Shown: positions 33,603 through 42,690 of the stretch, in pieces
Numbering within the stretch: position 1 is the stretch's first letter
Layout: each line of letters starts with the position of its first letter
DNA from: Microlunatus parietis
Lineage (GTDB): Bacteria; Actinomycetota; Actinomycetes; Propionibacteriales; Propionibacteriaceae
Assembly (NCBI RefSeq): GCF_013407955.1
Contig: NZ_JACCBU010000001.1
Location: 7,176,127 to 7,240,126 of the forward strand
Reading direction: 5' to 3'
DNA: 64,000 nucleotides
Notes under the pieces: model-generated
The model's input: the letters and a program-made list of their open reading frames with translations, nothing else
Databases searched by the model: none
What the model was told of the DNA's origin: nothing
Made by a program: the position numbers and the translations under genes

Positions 33603-33700
33603 ATCTCATATGTGAGTTAAGTCGAGTTACGGCGTGTCGGCCCGTCGTGTCGCGTGTCGCACACCGCGTGACCCCGGCGTCGGGCCGGTGGCCGTACTTC

Positions 33701-33706
33701 TAGAGT
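33701..33706 (+). promoter_or_regulatory. -10 element giving a leaderless lpd transcript
   Basis: TAGAGT ends 6 nt before the lpd ATG, so transcription is expected to start at or next to the A of the start codon. Confidence 0.55.
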
Positions 33707-33712
33707 TACCCC

Positions 33713-35113
33713 ATGACCGCACACTTTGATGTCGTTGTCCTGGGCGCCGGGCCCGGAGGATACGTGGCCGCGATCCGCGCGGCGCAGCTGGGCTTGAACA
33801 CCGCCATCGTCGAGAAGAAGTACTGGGGCGGGGTCTGTCTCAACGTCGGCTGCATCCCGAGCAAGGCGCTGCTGCGGAACGCCGAGCTGGCGCACATCCT
33901 GACCAAGGACGCGGCGACGTACGGCATCAACGGCGAGGTCAGCATGGACTTCGGGGCCGCGTTCAAGCGCAGCCGGGCCGTCTCGGACCGGATGAGCAAG
34001 GGCGTCCACTTCCTGATGAAGAAGAACAAGATCACCGAGATCGACGGCTGGGGCACGTTCGTCGACGATCACACCCTGTCCGTGCAAGGTGACTCCGGCG
34101 AAGCGCAGACGGTCACCTTCGACCACATGATCATCGCCGCGGGCGCGACCACCAAGCTGCTGCCGGGCACGAAGCTGAGCGAGCGGGTCGTCACGTACGA
34201 GGAGCAGATCCTCACCGACACGCTGCCGGAGTCGATCATCATCGCCGGGGCCGGCGCGATCGGCGTCGAGTTCGCGTACGTGCTGAGCAACTACGGGGTC
34301 AAGGTCACCATCGTCGAGTACCTGGACCGGATCGTCCCGCTGGAGGACAAGGACGTCTCGGCCGAGCTGACGAAGGCGTACAAGAAGCTCGGCGTGACCA
34401 TGCTCACCTCGACCAAGGTCGACGCGATCGACGACTCCGGCGACAAGGTCAAGGTGTCGGTGTCGCCGGCCGCCGGGGGAGAGGGGCAGGTGCTCGAGGC
34501 CGACAAGGTGCTGCAGGCGATCGGTTTCGCGCCGCGCACCGAGGGCTACGGGCTCGAGGCCGCGGGCGTGAAGCTGACCGAGCGCGGCGCCATCGACATC
34601 GACGGCTTCATGCGGACGAACGTGCCGCACATCTACGCGATCGGCGACGTCACCGCGAAGCTGATGCTGGCGCACACCGCCGAGGCGCAGGGGATCGTGG
34701 CCGCCGAGACGATCGCCGGCGCGCCGACCCAGGAGATCAACTACGACTTCATCCCGCGGGCGACCTACTGCCAGCCGCAGATCGGCTCGTTCGGCTACAC
34801 CGAGGAACAGGCCAAGGAGAAGGGGTACGACGTCAAGGTGGCGAAGTTCCCGTTCGCGGCCAACGGCAAGGCCTGGGGCCTCGGCGACGCGACCGGCTTC
34901 GTCAAGATCGTCGCCGACGCCAAGTACGGCGAGCTGCTCGGCGCCCACCTGGTCGGCCCGGAGGTCACCGAGCTGCTGCCGGAACTGACCCTGGCCCAGC
35001 TCTGGGACCTGACCGCCGAAGAGGTCGCCCGCAACATCCACGCCCACCCGACCCTGTCGGAGTCGATCAAGGAAGCCGCGCACGGCATCGCCGGCCACAT
35101 GATCAACATCTGA
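33713..35113 (+). CDS. lpdA: dihydrolipoyl dehydrogenase
   Basis: 466 residues. GAGPGGYVAAIRAAQLG binds FAD, GGVCLNVGCIPSK holds the redox Cys42-Cys47 pair, IIAGAGAIGVEFAYVL binds NAD, YAIGDVTAKLMLAHTAEAQG closes the FAD site and HAHPTLSESI supplies the His-Glu base. It reoxidises lipoamide in the 2-oxoacid dehydrogenase and glycine-cleavage complexes. No E1 or E2 gene is adjacent, so it is a free-standing E3. It has no Shine-Dalgarno sequence, consistent with the leaderless promoter. Confidence 0.95.
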   Translation: MTAHFDVVVLGAGPGGYVAAIRAAQLGLNTAIVEKKYWGGVCLNVGCIPSKALLRNAELAHILTKDAATYGINGEVSMDFGAAFKRSRAVSDRMSKGVHFLMKKNKITEIDGWGTFVDDHTLSVQGDSGEAQTVTFDHMIIAAGATTKLLPGTKLSERVVTYEEQILTDTLPESIIIAGAGAIGVEFAYVLSNYGVKVTIVEYLDRIVPLEDKDVSAELTKAYKKLGVTMLTSTKVDAIDDSGDKVKVSVSPAAGGEGQVLEADKVLQAIGFAPRTEGYGLEAAGVKLTERGAIDIDGFMRTNVPHIYAIGDVTAKLMLAHTAEAQGIVAAETIAGAPTQEINYDFIPRATYCQPQIGSFGYTEEQAKEKGYDVKVAKFPFAANGKAWGLGDATGFVKIVADAKYGELLGAHLVGPEVTELLPELTLAQLWDLTAEEVARNIHAHPTLSESIKEAAHGIAGHMINI

Positions 35114-35149
35114 TCAAGAGCGTCCGGGAGCTCGTCACTCTGGTCACAA

Positions 35150-35210
35150 GTTTTTCACGTTACGTGAAAAACTGTCGCTTTACGCGGGAAGTAACTCGGG
35201 TAAAGCGACA
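35150..35210. terminator. two consecutive perfect hairpins between convergent lpd and WYL genes
   Basis: Hairpin 1 (35150-35172) has 11-bp arms GTTTTTCACGT and ACGTGAAAAAC about one base. Hairpin 2 has arms TGTCGCTTTAC (35173-35183) and GTAAAGCGACA (35200-35210). The first has A/T tracts on both outer sides and can act as a two-way intrinsic terminator. Confidence 0.75.
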
Positions 35211-35242
35211 AGAAGTGTGGGGAAGTGGCGGCTGGATCCGCT

Positions 35243-36247
35243 TCAGGATCGGGTACGGGCTCGAGGGTCGGTGTGGTAGCGGGCGGCCAGCTCGACGGCT
35301 GTGCGGCTGAGCCGCTCGCGCAACTCCGGCGGGTCCAGCACCTCGACCTGGGCGCCGAGCTTGAGCACCTCGGTCTCGGCATGGGTCAGTGACTCGATCG
35401 GCAGGCTGGCCGTGATCCAACCGTCCAGGTCGGGCTCGCTCGCGGTCGCGGTCACCGAGGCCGACGCGGTGTCGCTCCAGACGTCTCGGCTGCGTTCCAG
35501 TCCGGCGGGCGACAGCCGGACCGTCGCCGTGCCCTGGATCAGCCGTTCCTGAAAGCCCTCCAGTTGCGCCCGCCAGTAGCCGGCCAGGTCGAAGCCGGCG
35601 GGCCGTTCGAACGGGTCGCCGGTGCCTTCGACACCCAGCACCTGATTGACCCGGTACGTCCGCGGCGGCCCACCGTCGGCCGAGCGGGCGACCACGTACC
35701 AGCGGCCGGCCTTGAGCACCATGCCCAGCGGCTCCAGGGTGCGCCGGACCACGCTCGGCTCCCGCCAGCGACGGTAGATCACGGTGATCCGGCGCTGCTG
35801 CCAGACGGCCGCCGCGACCTCGGCCAGGCAGGGCGGGTCGTCGCGCTCGGCGTACCAGCCGGGGGCGTCGAGATGGAACCGCTCCCGTACCTCCTCGGCC
35901 CGGTGCCGCAAGTCCGCCGGCAGCGCCGCCTGCAACTTCCGTTCCGCGCTGGCCAGCACGGCACCGAGCCCGAGCTGGTCGGCGGCCTGCGGCAGCCCGG
36001 TCAGGAACAGCGCCTGCGCCTCGTCGTGGGTGAGGCCGGTGAGCCGGGTGCGATAGCCCTCGAGCAGCCGGTAGCCGCCGGACCGGCCGGAGTCGGCGTA
36101 GATCGGCACCCCGGAGTGTTGCAGCGATTCCATGTCGCGGTAGACCGTGCGCACCGAGACCTCGAGTTCGGCGGCCAACTCGCGGGCGGTCATCGTCCGC
36201 CGTGCCTGCAGCAGCATCAGGGCACTGACGAGGCGGCTGGCACGCAT
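35243..36247 (-). CDS. WYL-domain transcriptional regulator
   Basis: 334 residues. MRASRLVSALMLLQARRTMTARELAAELEVSVRTVYRDMESL is the DeoR/HTH-11 wing, followed by VIYRRWREPSVVRRTLEPLGMVLKAGRWYVVARS, the WYL strand block that binds ligands or nucleic acids, and a C-terminal WCX-like extension. ATG 36247 follows GATACT by 6 nt (leaderless). It is divergent from a DUF1579-like gene, which is its probable target. Confidence 0.88.
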   Translation of the reverse strand: MRASRLVSALMLLQARRTMTARELAAELEVSVRTVYRDMESLQHSGVPIYADSGRSGGYRLLEGYRTRLTGLTHDEAQALFLTGLPQAADQLGLGAVLASAERKLQAALPADLRHRAEEVRERFHLDAPGWYAERDDPPCLAEVAAAVWQQRRITVIYRRWREPSVVRRTLEPLGMVLKAGRWYVVARSADGGPPRTYRVNQVLGVEGTGDPFERPAGFDLAGYWRAQLEGFQERLIQGTATVRLSPAGLERSRDVWSDTASASVTATASEPDLDGWITASLPIESLTHAETEVLKLGAQVEVLDPPELRERLSRTAVELAARYHTDPRARTRS

Positions 36248-36279
36248 GGCACCAGTATCGGCGAATACACTGACAGGAG

Positions 36280-36825
36280 ATGGCAGTGAATCGCTGCGAG
36301 AGTTCCGCCATGAGCATTGACACCACGGCCACCGAGCCGATCGCCGACGGCCGGCACGACTTCGACTTCTTCGCCGGCACCTGGCACGTGCACCACCGCC
36401 GGGTCACCGACGCGCTCGATCCGGACTGCGACGAGTGGATCGAGTTCGAGGGGACCGACGAGGTCCGGTTGATCTTGAACGGACTCGGCAACTGCGACAC
36501 CCTGCGGGTGCCCGAACTGCCGGGCGGCGGCAGCCTCGAGGGCTTCACGCTGCGGCTGTTCGAGCCGGAGACCGGGCTGTGGCGGATCTGGTGGGCGTCG
36601 ACCGGGCGGCCCGGCGTCCTGGACGAGCCGGTGGTCGGCCGATTCGTCGACGGCGTCGGTACGTTCGAGTGCCGCGACGTGGTCAACGGCGTCGAGTTGC
36701 TGGTCCGCTACGTCTGGTCCGACATCACCCCGGACTCGGCGCGCTGGCAGCAGTTCTTCTCGTTCGACGACGGCGCCACCTGGCACCTGAACTGGATCAT
36801 GACGAGCACCCGTACGGCGGATTGA
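36280..36825 (+). CDS. DUF1579-like calycin-fold protein
   Basis: 181 residues from ATG 36280. TACACT ends 8 nt before it, so initiation near the 5' end is possible; a GTG at 36286 follows AGGAG by 6 nt and ATG 36310 is a third option. The conserved region starts HDFDFFAGTWHVHHRRV and ends YVWSDITPDSARWQQFFSFD with WHLNWIM. This family has an eight-stranded barrel, possibly for small hydrophobic ligands. Its stop overlaps the next start by one base. Confidence 0.7.
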   Translation: MAVNRCESSAMSIDTTATEPIADGRHDFDFFAGTWHVHHRRVTDALDPDCDEWIEFEGTDEVRLILNGLGNCDTLRVPELPGGGSLEGFTLRLFEPETGLWRIWWASTGRPGVLDEPVVGRFVDGVGTFECRDVVNGVELLVRYVWSDITPDSARWQQFFSFDDGATWHLNWIMTSTRTAD

Positions 36826-37403
36826 TGGAGCCGTCGGAGTGCGGGGTCGTCGAACTGCGCCGCTACCTGTTGCGGCCCGGCCGGCGGGACGAGCTGATCG
36901 AGCTGTTCGAGCGCGAATTCGTGGAATCGCAGCAGGAGCTGGGCATCTGCCTGCTCGGGCTGTTCCGCGAGGAGGGCGACGAGGACCGCTTCGTCTGGTT
37001 CCGCGGCTACCGTGATCTTGAAGCTCGGATCGCCGCCCTGCAAGGGTTCTACGAGGGTCCAGTGTGGGCCAGGCATGCGCGCGCGGCGAATGCGACCATG
37101 ATCGACTCCGACGACGTCCTGCTGTTGGAACCGATCAAGGTGTACGAAAGCGCCGATGATCATGGAGCGTCGCGGCCGTCGGTGGAGGTGGCGATCAGCG
37201 AGGCCGGACGGCTGCCGGAGGATCCGCCGGGGTTCCGTCCGCTGGCTGTGTTCAAGACGCTGCACGCGGAGAACGGTTATCCGGGACTGCCGGTCCGTGA
37301 GGCGGACGTGGTGGTCACCGTCGGTACGGGCGCGCCGGCCCCCGGCGCCCCGAACGCCGTTCGGCTCCGGCTGCAGCCGACCCGGCGATCCCACTGGCCC
37401 TGA
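36825..37403 (+). CDS. NIPSNAP-family protein
   Basis: 192 residues. VVELRRYLLRPGRRDELIELFEREF and RFVWFRGYRDLEARIAALQGFYEGPVW are the ferredoxin-like (dimeric alpha/beta barrel) signature of NIPSNAP proteins. The C-terminal half, after KVYESADDHG, is low in recognisable motifs. It is coupled to the DUF1579-like gene by a TGATG junction. Function unknown. Confidence 0.75.
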   Translation: MEPSECGVVELRRYLLRPGRRDELIELFEREFVESQQELGICLLGLFREEGDEDRFVWFRGYRDLEARIAALQGFYEGPVWARHARAANATMIDSDDVLLLEPIKVYESADDHGASRPSVEVAISEAGRLPEDPPGFRPLAVFKTLHAENGYPGLPVREADVVVTVGTGAPAPGAPNAVRLRLQPTRRSHWP

Positions 37404-37450
37404 CCGGCTCCACGCCGGCAGCAGCCGCGTTCGGATCCTACGATTGCCGT

Positions 37451-37699
37451 GTGACCGTCATTCCGGCAAGCGAACTCCGCGCGCACACGGCCGCCATCCT
37501 CCGCCGCGTCGAGGCGGGGGAGGAGTTCGAGGTACTGCGGGACGACCGTCCGATCGCGAGGATCGTTCCACTGCGGCGGCGCGGTAGTTGGGTTCCGGCG
37601 ACCGAGATGGTGAGCGAGCTGACCAGGCTTGGGCGGGACACCACCGGACTCGCGGACGAGCTTCACGAGACACTGGCCGAGACCACCGACGACATCTGA
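37451..37699 (+). CDS. orphan Phd/YefM-type antitoxin
   Basis: 82 residues. VIPASELRAHTAAILRRVEAGEEFEVLRDDRPIARIVPL is the standard Phd/YefM fold, and the tail (ELTRLGRDTTGLADEL) is the toxin-binding type. The GTG start follows TACGAT by 6 nt. No PIN, Doc or YoeB gene follows: the next gene is on the other strand, 30 bp away. The cognate toxin must be lost or elsewhere. Confidence 0.82.
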   Translation: MTVIPASELRAHTAAILRRVEAGEEFEVLRDDRPIARIVPLRRRGSWVPATEMVSELTRLGRDTTGLADELHETLAETTDDI

Positions 37700-37729
37700 T
37701 CCGGATGACGTGAACGTGGTGGTGAAACC

Positions 37730-38170
37730 TCACCCGGGAAATGACTCGATCGAGACGATCTTGGCCGACCAGGGGCAGTAGTCGTCGCTGGTGATCGTCT
37801 CGTCCTCGACGTAGGACGGCAGCCCGTCGCAGACCTCGGTGGTGGCGTCCGCGAACGCGACGGTGGCCGGGTCGAGGTGCCAGGTCCACGGCTCGTTCGG
37901 TCCGGGATCGCCACGGACCACCCGGCCGACCGGGATCGCCGCCACGTCCTCGCCGGCGAGCAGCTTCTCCGCGTGCGCGACGAGTTCTGGTGTCGCCAGC
38001 TCGACCCGGAAGGTCTCGCTGTCGGCGACCCGGAACGTCGCCACCCGTACGGCTGGAGTGGCACTCGGCGACGTTGGCTCCGCTGGTCCGCAGCCCGTGA
38101 TCACCATCAGCGCGGCAACGACGGCGACCATGATCGGACGGCGCCACCGATTGGGTGCAAGGGGTTCCAT
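37730..38170 (-). CDS. lipoprotein with a BP74-like domain
   Basis: 146 residues. An N-terminal membrane helix ends in the lipobox VITGC (Cys about 27). The mature part, FRVELATPELVAHAEKLLAG...VGRVVRGDPG...WTWHLDPATVAFADATTEVCDG, is recognisable as the small secreted BP74-N-like family, with a conserved CDGLPSYVE and a final Cys that could pair. It is the first gene of no obvious operon; the ABC transporter follows on the same strand 26 bp before its end. Confidence 0.7.
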   Translation of the reverse strand: MEPLAPNRWRRPIMVAVVAALMVITGCGPAEPTSPSATPAVRVATFRVADSETFRVELATPELVAHAEKLLAGEDVAAIPVGRVVRGDPGPNEPWTWHLDPATVAFADATTEVCDGLPSYVEDETITSDDYCPWSAKIVSIESFPG

Positions 38171-38196
38171 GACGGGAGGCTACCGCCGCCTGGTGA

Positions 38197-39978
38197 TCAC
38201 GGCCGGTAGCCGCGCGCCTGCAGCTCGTAGAGGTGGGCGTAGTGACCGCCCGCGGCGAGCAGGTCGGCGTGGCTGCCGTACTCGATCAGGCGGCCGTGGT
38301 CCAGGACGGCGATCACGTCGGCCGACGCGACGGTGGAGAACCGGTGGGTGACCAGGATCGTGATCGTTCCGGTGTTCCGGCCGGCCCGGGCCGCCGCCGC
38401 ATAGCGGTCGAACAGCTGGTGCTCGGTGATCGCATCCAGAGCGGCGGTCGGCTCGTCCAGGACCCTGATCAGGGGAGCGGGGCGCATCAGGCCGCGGGCG
38501 ATCGCGATCCGCTGCCACTGGCCGCCGGACAGGTCGACGCCGCCCGGCCAGGCCGAGCCGAGTTGAGTCGCAGGGCCGGCCGGCAACGCGTCCACCACCT
38601 GCTCGGCCGCACCGGCGACCAGCGCTGCCCGTACCGCCCGATGATCATCGCGCTGCGGCAGATCACCGATCCCGACCGCCTCGGACACGATCAACTCGAA
38701 CCGGACGTGATCTTGGAACGCGCCACCGATCCGGATCCGCCAGGCCGCCAGGTCCAGTTCGGCCAGGGCGACCCCGCCGACCATGATCGTTCCCGACGAC
38801 GGGGTACGGAGACCGGTGATCAACTCGACCAGGGTCGACTTGCCGGCACCGTTCTCGCCGACCACGGCGAGCACCGTTCCGGGGGCGAGGTCGAGATCGA
38901 CGCCGGTCAGCGCGACCCGGTCCGCGCCCGGATAGCGATAGCCCACCCCGTTCAGGACGAGGCGTCCGGGGTCGGCGGGTGGCTCTGCCCGGCCGGGATG
39001 CTCGGCGGCGATCTCGTCGGCCGCGTCGAGGAGCCAGAGGTAGCGGCCCGCGGTTCGGGTCATGTCGGCGACCTCACTGATCACGGACCGCAGCTGGCCG
39101 CTGACGCCCTGCAACCGGGTGACCAGCAGCAGGGCCAGAGTCAGGTCGCCGAGGTTGCCCCGGCCGGTCAGCGTGTCCTGGACCAGTAGGCCGAGCACGA
39201 TGGCCGCGACGCCGAAGAAGATCACCTGGACGACCGTGGTCAGACCGGCCTCGCGCCGGGCGAGGGCGACCATCGGCCGCCGCCAGGCCCGGCTCGCCAC
39301 TCGAAGGCGGGACCGCAACCCGTCGGCCAGCCGGAACACCCGGACCTCGCCGTAGTGCTCCGGATCGAGGCCGAGCCGGAGCAGAGCGCGGGCCAGCCGG
39401 CCGGGCTCGGCGCTCGCCTCCTCCGCCCGGCCTCGCCACCGGGCGGCGATCGGGCCGGCCAGCACGGTCGGTACGCCCGCGAGCGCGACCAGCAGCATCC
39501 GTGGATCTGCGGAGGCCGCCAGTGCGAGTACGCCGACCACTCCGACCACGGAGCTCAGCTGGTTGAGCATCGTGTTGATCGCCAGACCGACAGCGCCAGA
39601 ACGCTCCCGGAGCAGCTGCAGTTGATCAAGGTAGCGCGGATCGTCCAGATGATCGACGGTCGGAATGGTCGCGGTGATCCGGGCGATCTCGGCCGCGAAC
39701 GTCGCGCCGACCCGTTCCATCTGATTGATCCGCGAGCTCATCCCGATCATGAACAGCACCCGGGTCAGAGCCACCTGCGCGACGAACACCGAGGCAGCGG
39801 TGATCATCCACTGCAGGTTCGCAGCTGCGGCTCCCGCGATGAACAGCGAGAGCGACCACGGCTGGAGCAGGGCGACCAGGACCCCGACAGGCTCGGCGAG
39901 GCAGCCGAGGGACGCCACCGGTGCGACCCGGATCGATGTCGAGACGAGCAGCCGGAGCGCGCGGACGAGAGACCTCAT
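38197..39978 (-). CDS. ABC exporter half-transporter, permease fused to ATPase (subunit 2)
   Basis: 593 residues. Six membrane spans (to about residue 320) precede a complete nucleotide-binding domain: Walker A GENGAGKST (about 373), signature DLSGGQWQR, Walker B VLDEPTAALD and H-loop LVTHRFS. It is an exporter-type (ABCB-like) fold with the catalytic Glu present. The ATG overlaps the stop of the partner gene (ATGA), so the two make a heterodimer. Substrate unknown. Confidence 0.9.
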   Translation of the reverse strand: MRSLVRALRLLVSTSIRVAPVASLGCLAEPVGVLVALLQPWSLSLFIAGAAAANLQWMITAASVFVAQVALTRVLFMIGMSSRINQMERVGATFAAEIARITATIPTVDHLDDPRYLDQLQLLRERSGAVGLAINTMLNQLSSVVGVVGVLALAASADPRMLLVALAGVPTVLAGPIAARWRGRAEEASAEPGRLARALLRLGLDPEHYGEVRVFRLADGLRSRLRVASRAWRRPMVALARREAGLTTVVQVIFFGVAAIVLGLLVQDTLTGRGNLGDLTLALLLVTRLQGVSGQLRSVISEVADMTRTAGRYLWLLDAADEIAAEHPGRAEPPADPGRLVLNGVGYRYPGADRVALTGVDLDLAPGTVLAVVGENGAGKSTLVELITGLRTPSSGTIMVGGVALAELDLAAWRIRIGGAFQDHVRFELIVSEAVGIGDLPQRDDHRAVRAALVAGAAEQVVDALPAGPATQLGSAWPGGVDLSGGQWQRIAIARGLMRPAPLIRVLDEPTAALDAITEHQLFDRYAAAARAGRNTGTITILVTHRFSTVASADVIAVLDHGRLIEYGSHADLLAAGGHYAHLYELQARGYRP

Positions 39979-41809
39979 CGCACTTCACCCCGGAACCGCG
40001 CTGCCTGCAACTCGAACATCCGCGCATAGCTGCCGCCGGACCGGAGCAGCTCCTCGTGACTGCCGGCTTCGATCACCCGTGCCCCGGACGCGCCGGGTGG
40101 CGTACCGAGGACGACGATCCGGTCCGCGTGCCGTACCGAGGACAACCGGTGCGTGATCAACAACGTCGTGCTGCGCCCCCGCTGATCGAGTACGGACTCG
40201 AACAGCGCCGCCTCGGCCCGGACGTCGAGCGCCGCGGTCGGTTCGTCCAGCGCGAGCAGCCCGGCCCCGGCCTCGATCGCGGTGAGAGCCCTCGCCAGCG
40301 CGATTCGCTGCCACTGGCCACCGGAGAGATTCGTACCGCCACTGAACTCGGCCGACAACACGGTCTCGGGCCCGCGGGGGAGCTCGGCGAGAACCGTGTC
40401 GGCCCCGGCACGTTCGGCAGCCCGGGACCAGTCCGTGCCGGGCAACCAGCGATGGCCGGCGGTGAGGTTGTCGGCCGCGCTGAGCGGCAACCGGAGGAAC
40501 TGTTGGAAGATCGGCGCGATCCGGGCCCGGGCCGCCGGATCGGCGGTCGGGTCGCGACCGTCGATCCGGACCGTGCCCGCGTCGGGCGACCACAGCCCGC
40601 AGAGCAGCCCGAGCAGGGTGGACTTGCCGGCCCCGTTCGGCCCGACGATCGCGACGCACTCACCCGGCTCGATGATCAACTCCAGGTCCTCGAGCACGCG
40701 GGAATCCGTGCCCGGGTAGCCGAATCCGACGCCGCGGAACTCGATCCGCGCCGGACCGGTCCGTCCGGTGCCGAGGTGATCACGCTCGTCCGGAGCCGGC
40801 TGGGGAAACGGTAATCCCAGCGTGGTCCGGAACTCGATCAACCGGGACAGCTCGGTGGCCGTACGGTCCAGTGAGGTCTCGTCGTCGTCCTGCCGCCCGA
40901 ACACGCTCAGCCCCAGCAAGGCCTGCACGAGGGTGGCCAACGACGCCACGCCGACCGCACCGCCGCCGACGTCCATGATCAACAGGCCGAGCGCGCCGGC
41001 GTGCAACAGCAACAGCAGGACCAGCGATCCGATCGTGCCCCGCACGGTCCGGCGCCGGTTCGCCGCGACGCCGATCATGATCGCGTCCCGCAGCGTCACG
41101 TAGCCGTCGACGAGCCAGTCGGCCAGCCCGACCAGCCGTACCTCCTTCGCCGATGATCTTTCGACGACCACCCGCTGCAGATAGGAGGGGCCCGGTGCCG
41201 CAGCGGGATCGAGCCCGCGTCGTCCATCAGCACGGAACGCCAGCGCGCGGTCGTCCGGGACAGGATCAGCCAGCCGACCAGCAGGACGAGGGCGACCCAC
41301 CACCGCCAGCCGGCGACGATCACCAGCGCCCCGACGCCGGAGAACCGCGCCGTGATCACTCCCCAGAGGCCGCCGACACCACGCAGGAACAGCCAGTGCT
41401 GCAGCGCACCCGCGGCCTGGTCCAGAGCCTCGGCTCCGGCGGGTGAGCGAACCCCGGCCAGCGAGTACGGACGCGTCGCCGTGTCCAGCAGCAGATCCTG
41501 GTACGCGCTCAGGTAGCGCGCCCCGGTGACCTCCTCGACCCCGCCGGAGACCGCCGCCAGCAGCGGACCGGCGACCAGAGCCGCCGCCGTCGCGACCAGC
41601 CAGGTCCAGACCGCCACCGGCGACCCGACCCCGGCGACGACGTCGGCGAGGGCGCCGATCAGGCGGCCGGAGCTGATCATCGCGGCGACGGCTGCGACGG
41701 CCTGGAGCGCCGAGAGGGCGAAGCAGACCAGCGAGAGGCCGGGTGCGGCGTGCCACAGGAGCCGGACGTGGCGCAGCAGCGGGAGAAAGGAATGGGGGAG
41801 CCTGAGCAT
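39975..41809 (-). pseudogene. ABC exporter half-transporter (subunit 1) broken by a one-base frameshift
   Basis: The gene runs from ATG 41809 (GAAGGG upstream) to 39975. The first 200 codons are the N-terminal membrane spans (MLRLPHSFLPLLRHVRLLW); at about 41187-41193 the frame shifts. The -1 frame then resumes SYLQRVVVERSSAKEVRLVG and a full nucleotide-binding domain (GPNGAGKST, NLSGGQWQR, LLALDEPTAALD, LITHRLS). A missing C in the CCCC run restores the frame. It may be a real inactivating mutation, a sequencing error, or (least likely) programmed slippage. The partner subunit is intact. Confidence 0.8.
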
Positions 41810-42018
41810 GGCAAGACCCTTCGTTCGTTACGGAACTCGGCGGATCGCTCCGCCCGGGCCTTGTTCAGGCGGGCCCAGGTTAACCCGGGTCGGGCGGTGT
41901 CGATCAAGGGATTTCTTGCGCGCTCCGCGAGCCAATCACGGGTGCTGCCACGAATGCACGACGTCTGTGACGCAACTCACATCGGGGCGCTGTCGGTGGG
42001 ATGCGAGAGGATGGGCGC

Positions 42019-42588
42019 ATGTCGTACCAGATCACCGGGCTCGCCGAAGCCGACGCCGTCCTCGATCAGTCCCCGTTCGCGCTGCTGGCCGGGATGATGC
42101 TTGATCAACAACACCCGATGGAGCACGCGTTCCGCGGGCCGTGGAAGGTGCTGGACCGCTTCGGTTCGATCGACCCGGTCGCCATCGCCGACGCCGATCC
42201 GGAGAAGTTCGCCGCGCTCTGCGCGGTGCCGCCCGCCGTGCACCGGTTCCACGGCGCCATGTCGGCCCGGCTGCGCGAGCTGGCCCGGGTCGTCGTCGAC
42301 GAGTACGACGGCGACGCATCCCGGATCTGGACCGAGGCCAAGGACGGCGCCGACCTGCTGAAGCGGGTCCAGAAGCTGCCCGGATTCGGCAAGCAGAAGG
42401 CGCAGATCTTCGTCGCACTGCTGGCCAAGCAGGCCGGGGTACAGCCGAAGGGCTGGGAGAAGGCCGCCGGCGACTACGCCCTGGACGGTTACCGCTCGGT
42501 GGCCGACGTGGTGGATCCGGAGTCCCTGCTCAAGGTGCGCAGCTACAAGAAGGAGAAGAAGGCCGCCGCCAAGGCTGCCGGCTCCTGA
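42019..42588 (+). CDS. HhH-GPD-type DNA glycosylase (base excision repair)
   Basis: 189 residues from ATG 42019, which has both GAGAGG (8 nt) and a -10-like GAGGAT (6 nt). Residues about 20-110 (LLAGMMLDQQHPMEHAFRGPW) are all-helical; LLKRVQKLPGFGKQKAQIFVALL is the helix-hairpin-helix with the Gly-x-Gly turn used to hold DNA. The usual catalytic Asp lies in the following GDYALDGY. It matches the TIGR03252-like actinobacterial branch. The C-terminus is Lys/Ala-rich and may bind DNA. Confidence 0.86.
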   Translation: MSYQITGLAEADAVLDQSPFALLAGMMLDQQHPMEHAFRGPWKVLDRFGSIDPVAIADADPEKFAALCAVPPAVHRFHGAMSARLRELARVVVDEYDGDASRIWTEAKDGADLLKRVQKLPGFGKQKAQIFVALLAKQAGVQPKGWEKAAGDYALDGYRSVADVVDPESLLKVRSYKKEKKAAAKAAGS

Positions 42589-42600
42589 TCGACAAACATG

Positions 42601-42680
42601 CCCTGAGCCTGTCGAAGCATGTCCTGAGCCTGTCGAAGGGGGCCAGGTCAGATGTGCCTTGCCCTTCGACAAGCTCAGGG
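42601..42680. repeat. CCTGAGCCTGTCGAAGGG-family repeat cluster (two direct, one inverted)
   Basis: Direct copies at 42601-42617 and 42622-42642, inverted copy at 42661-42680. It fills the 100-bp gap between the glycosylase and the convergent MocR gene, just as the 31950-32048 cluster does. Confidence 0.85.
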
Positions 42681-42690
42681 AACGTTGTGG

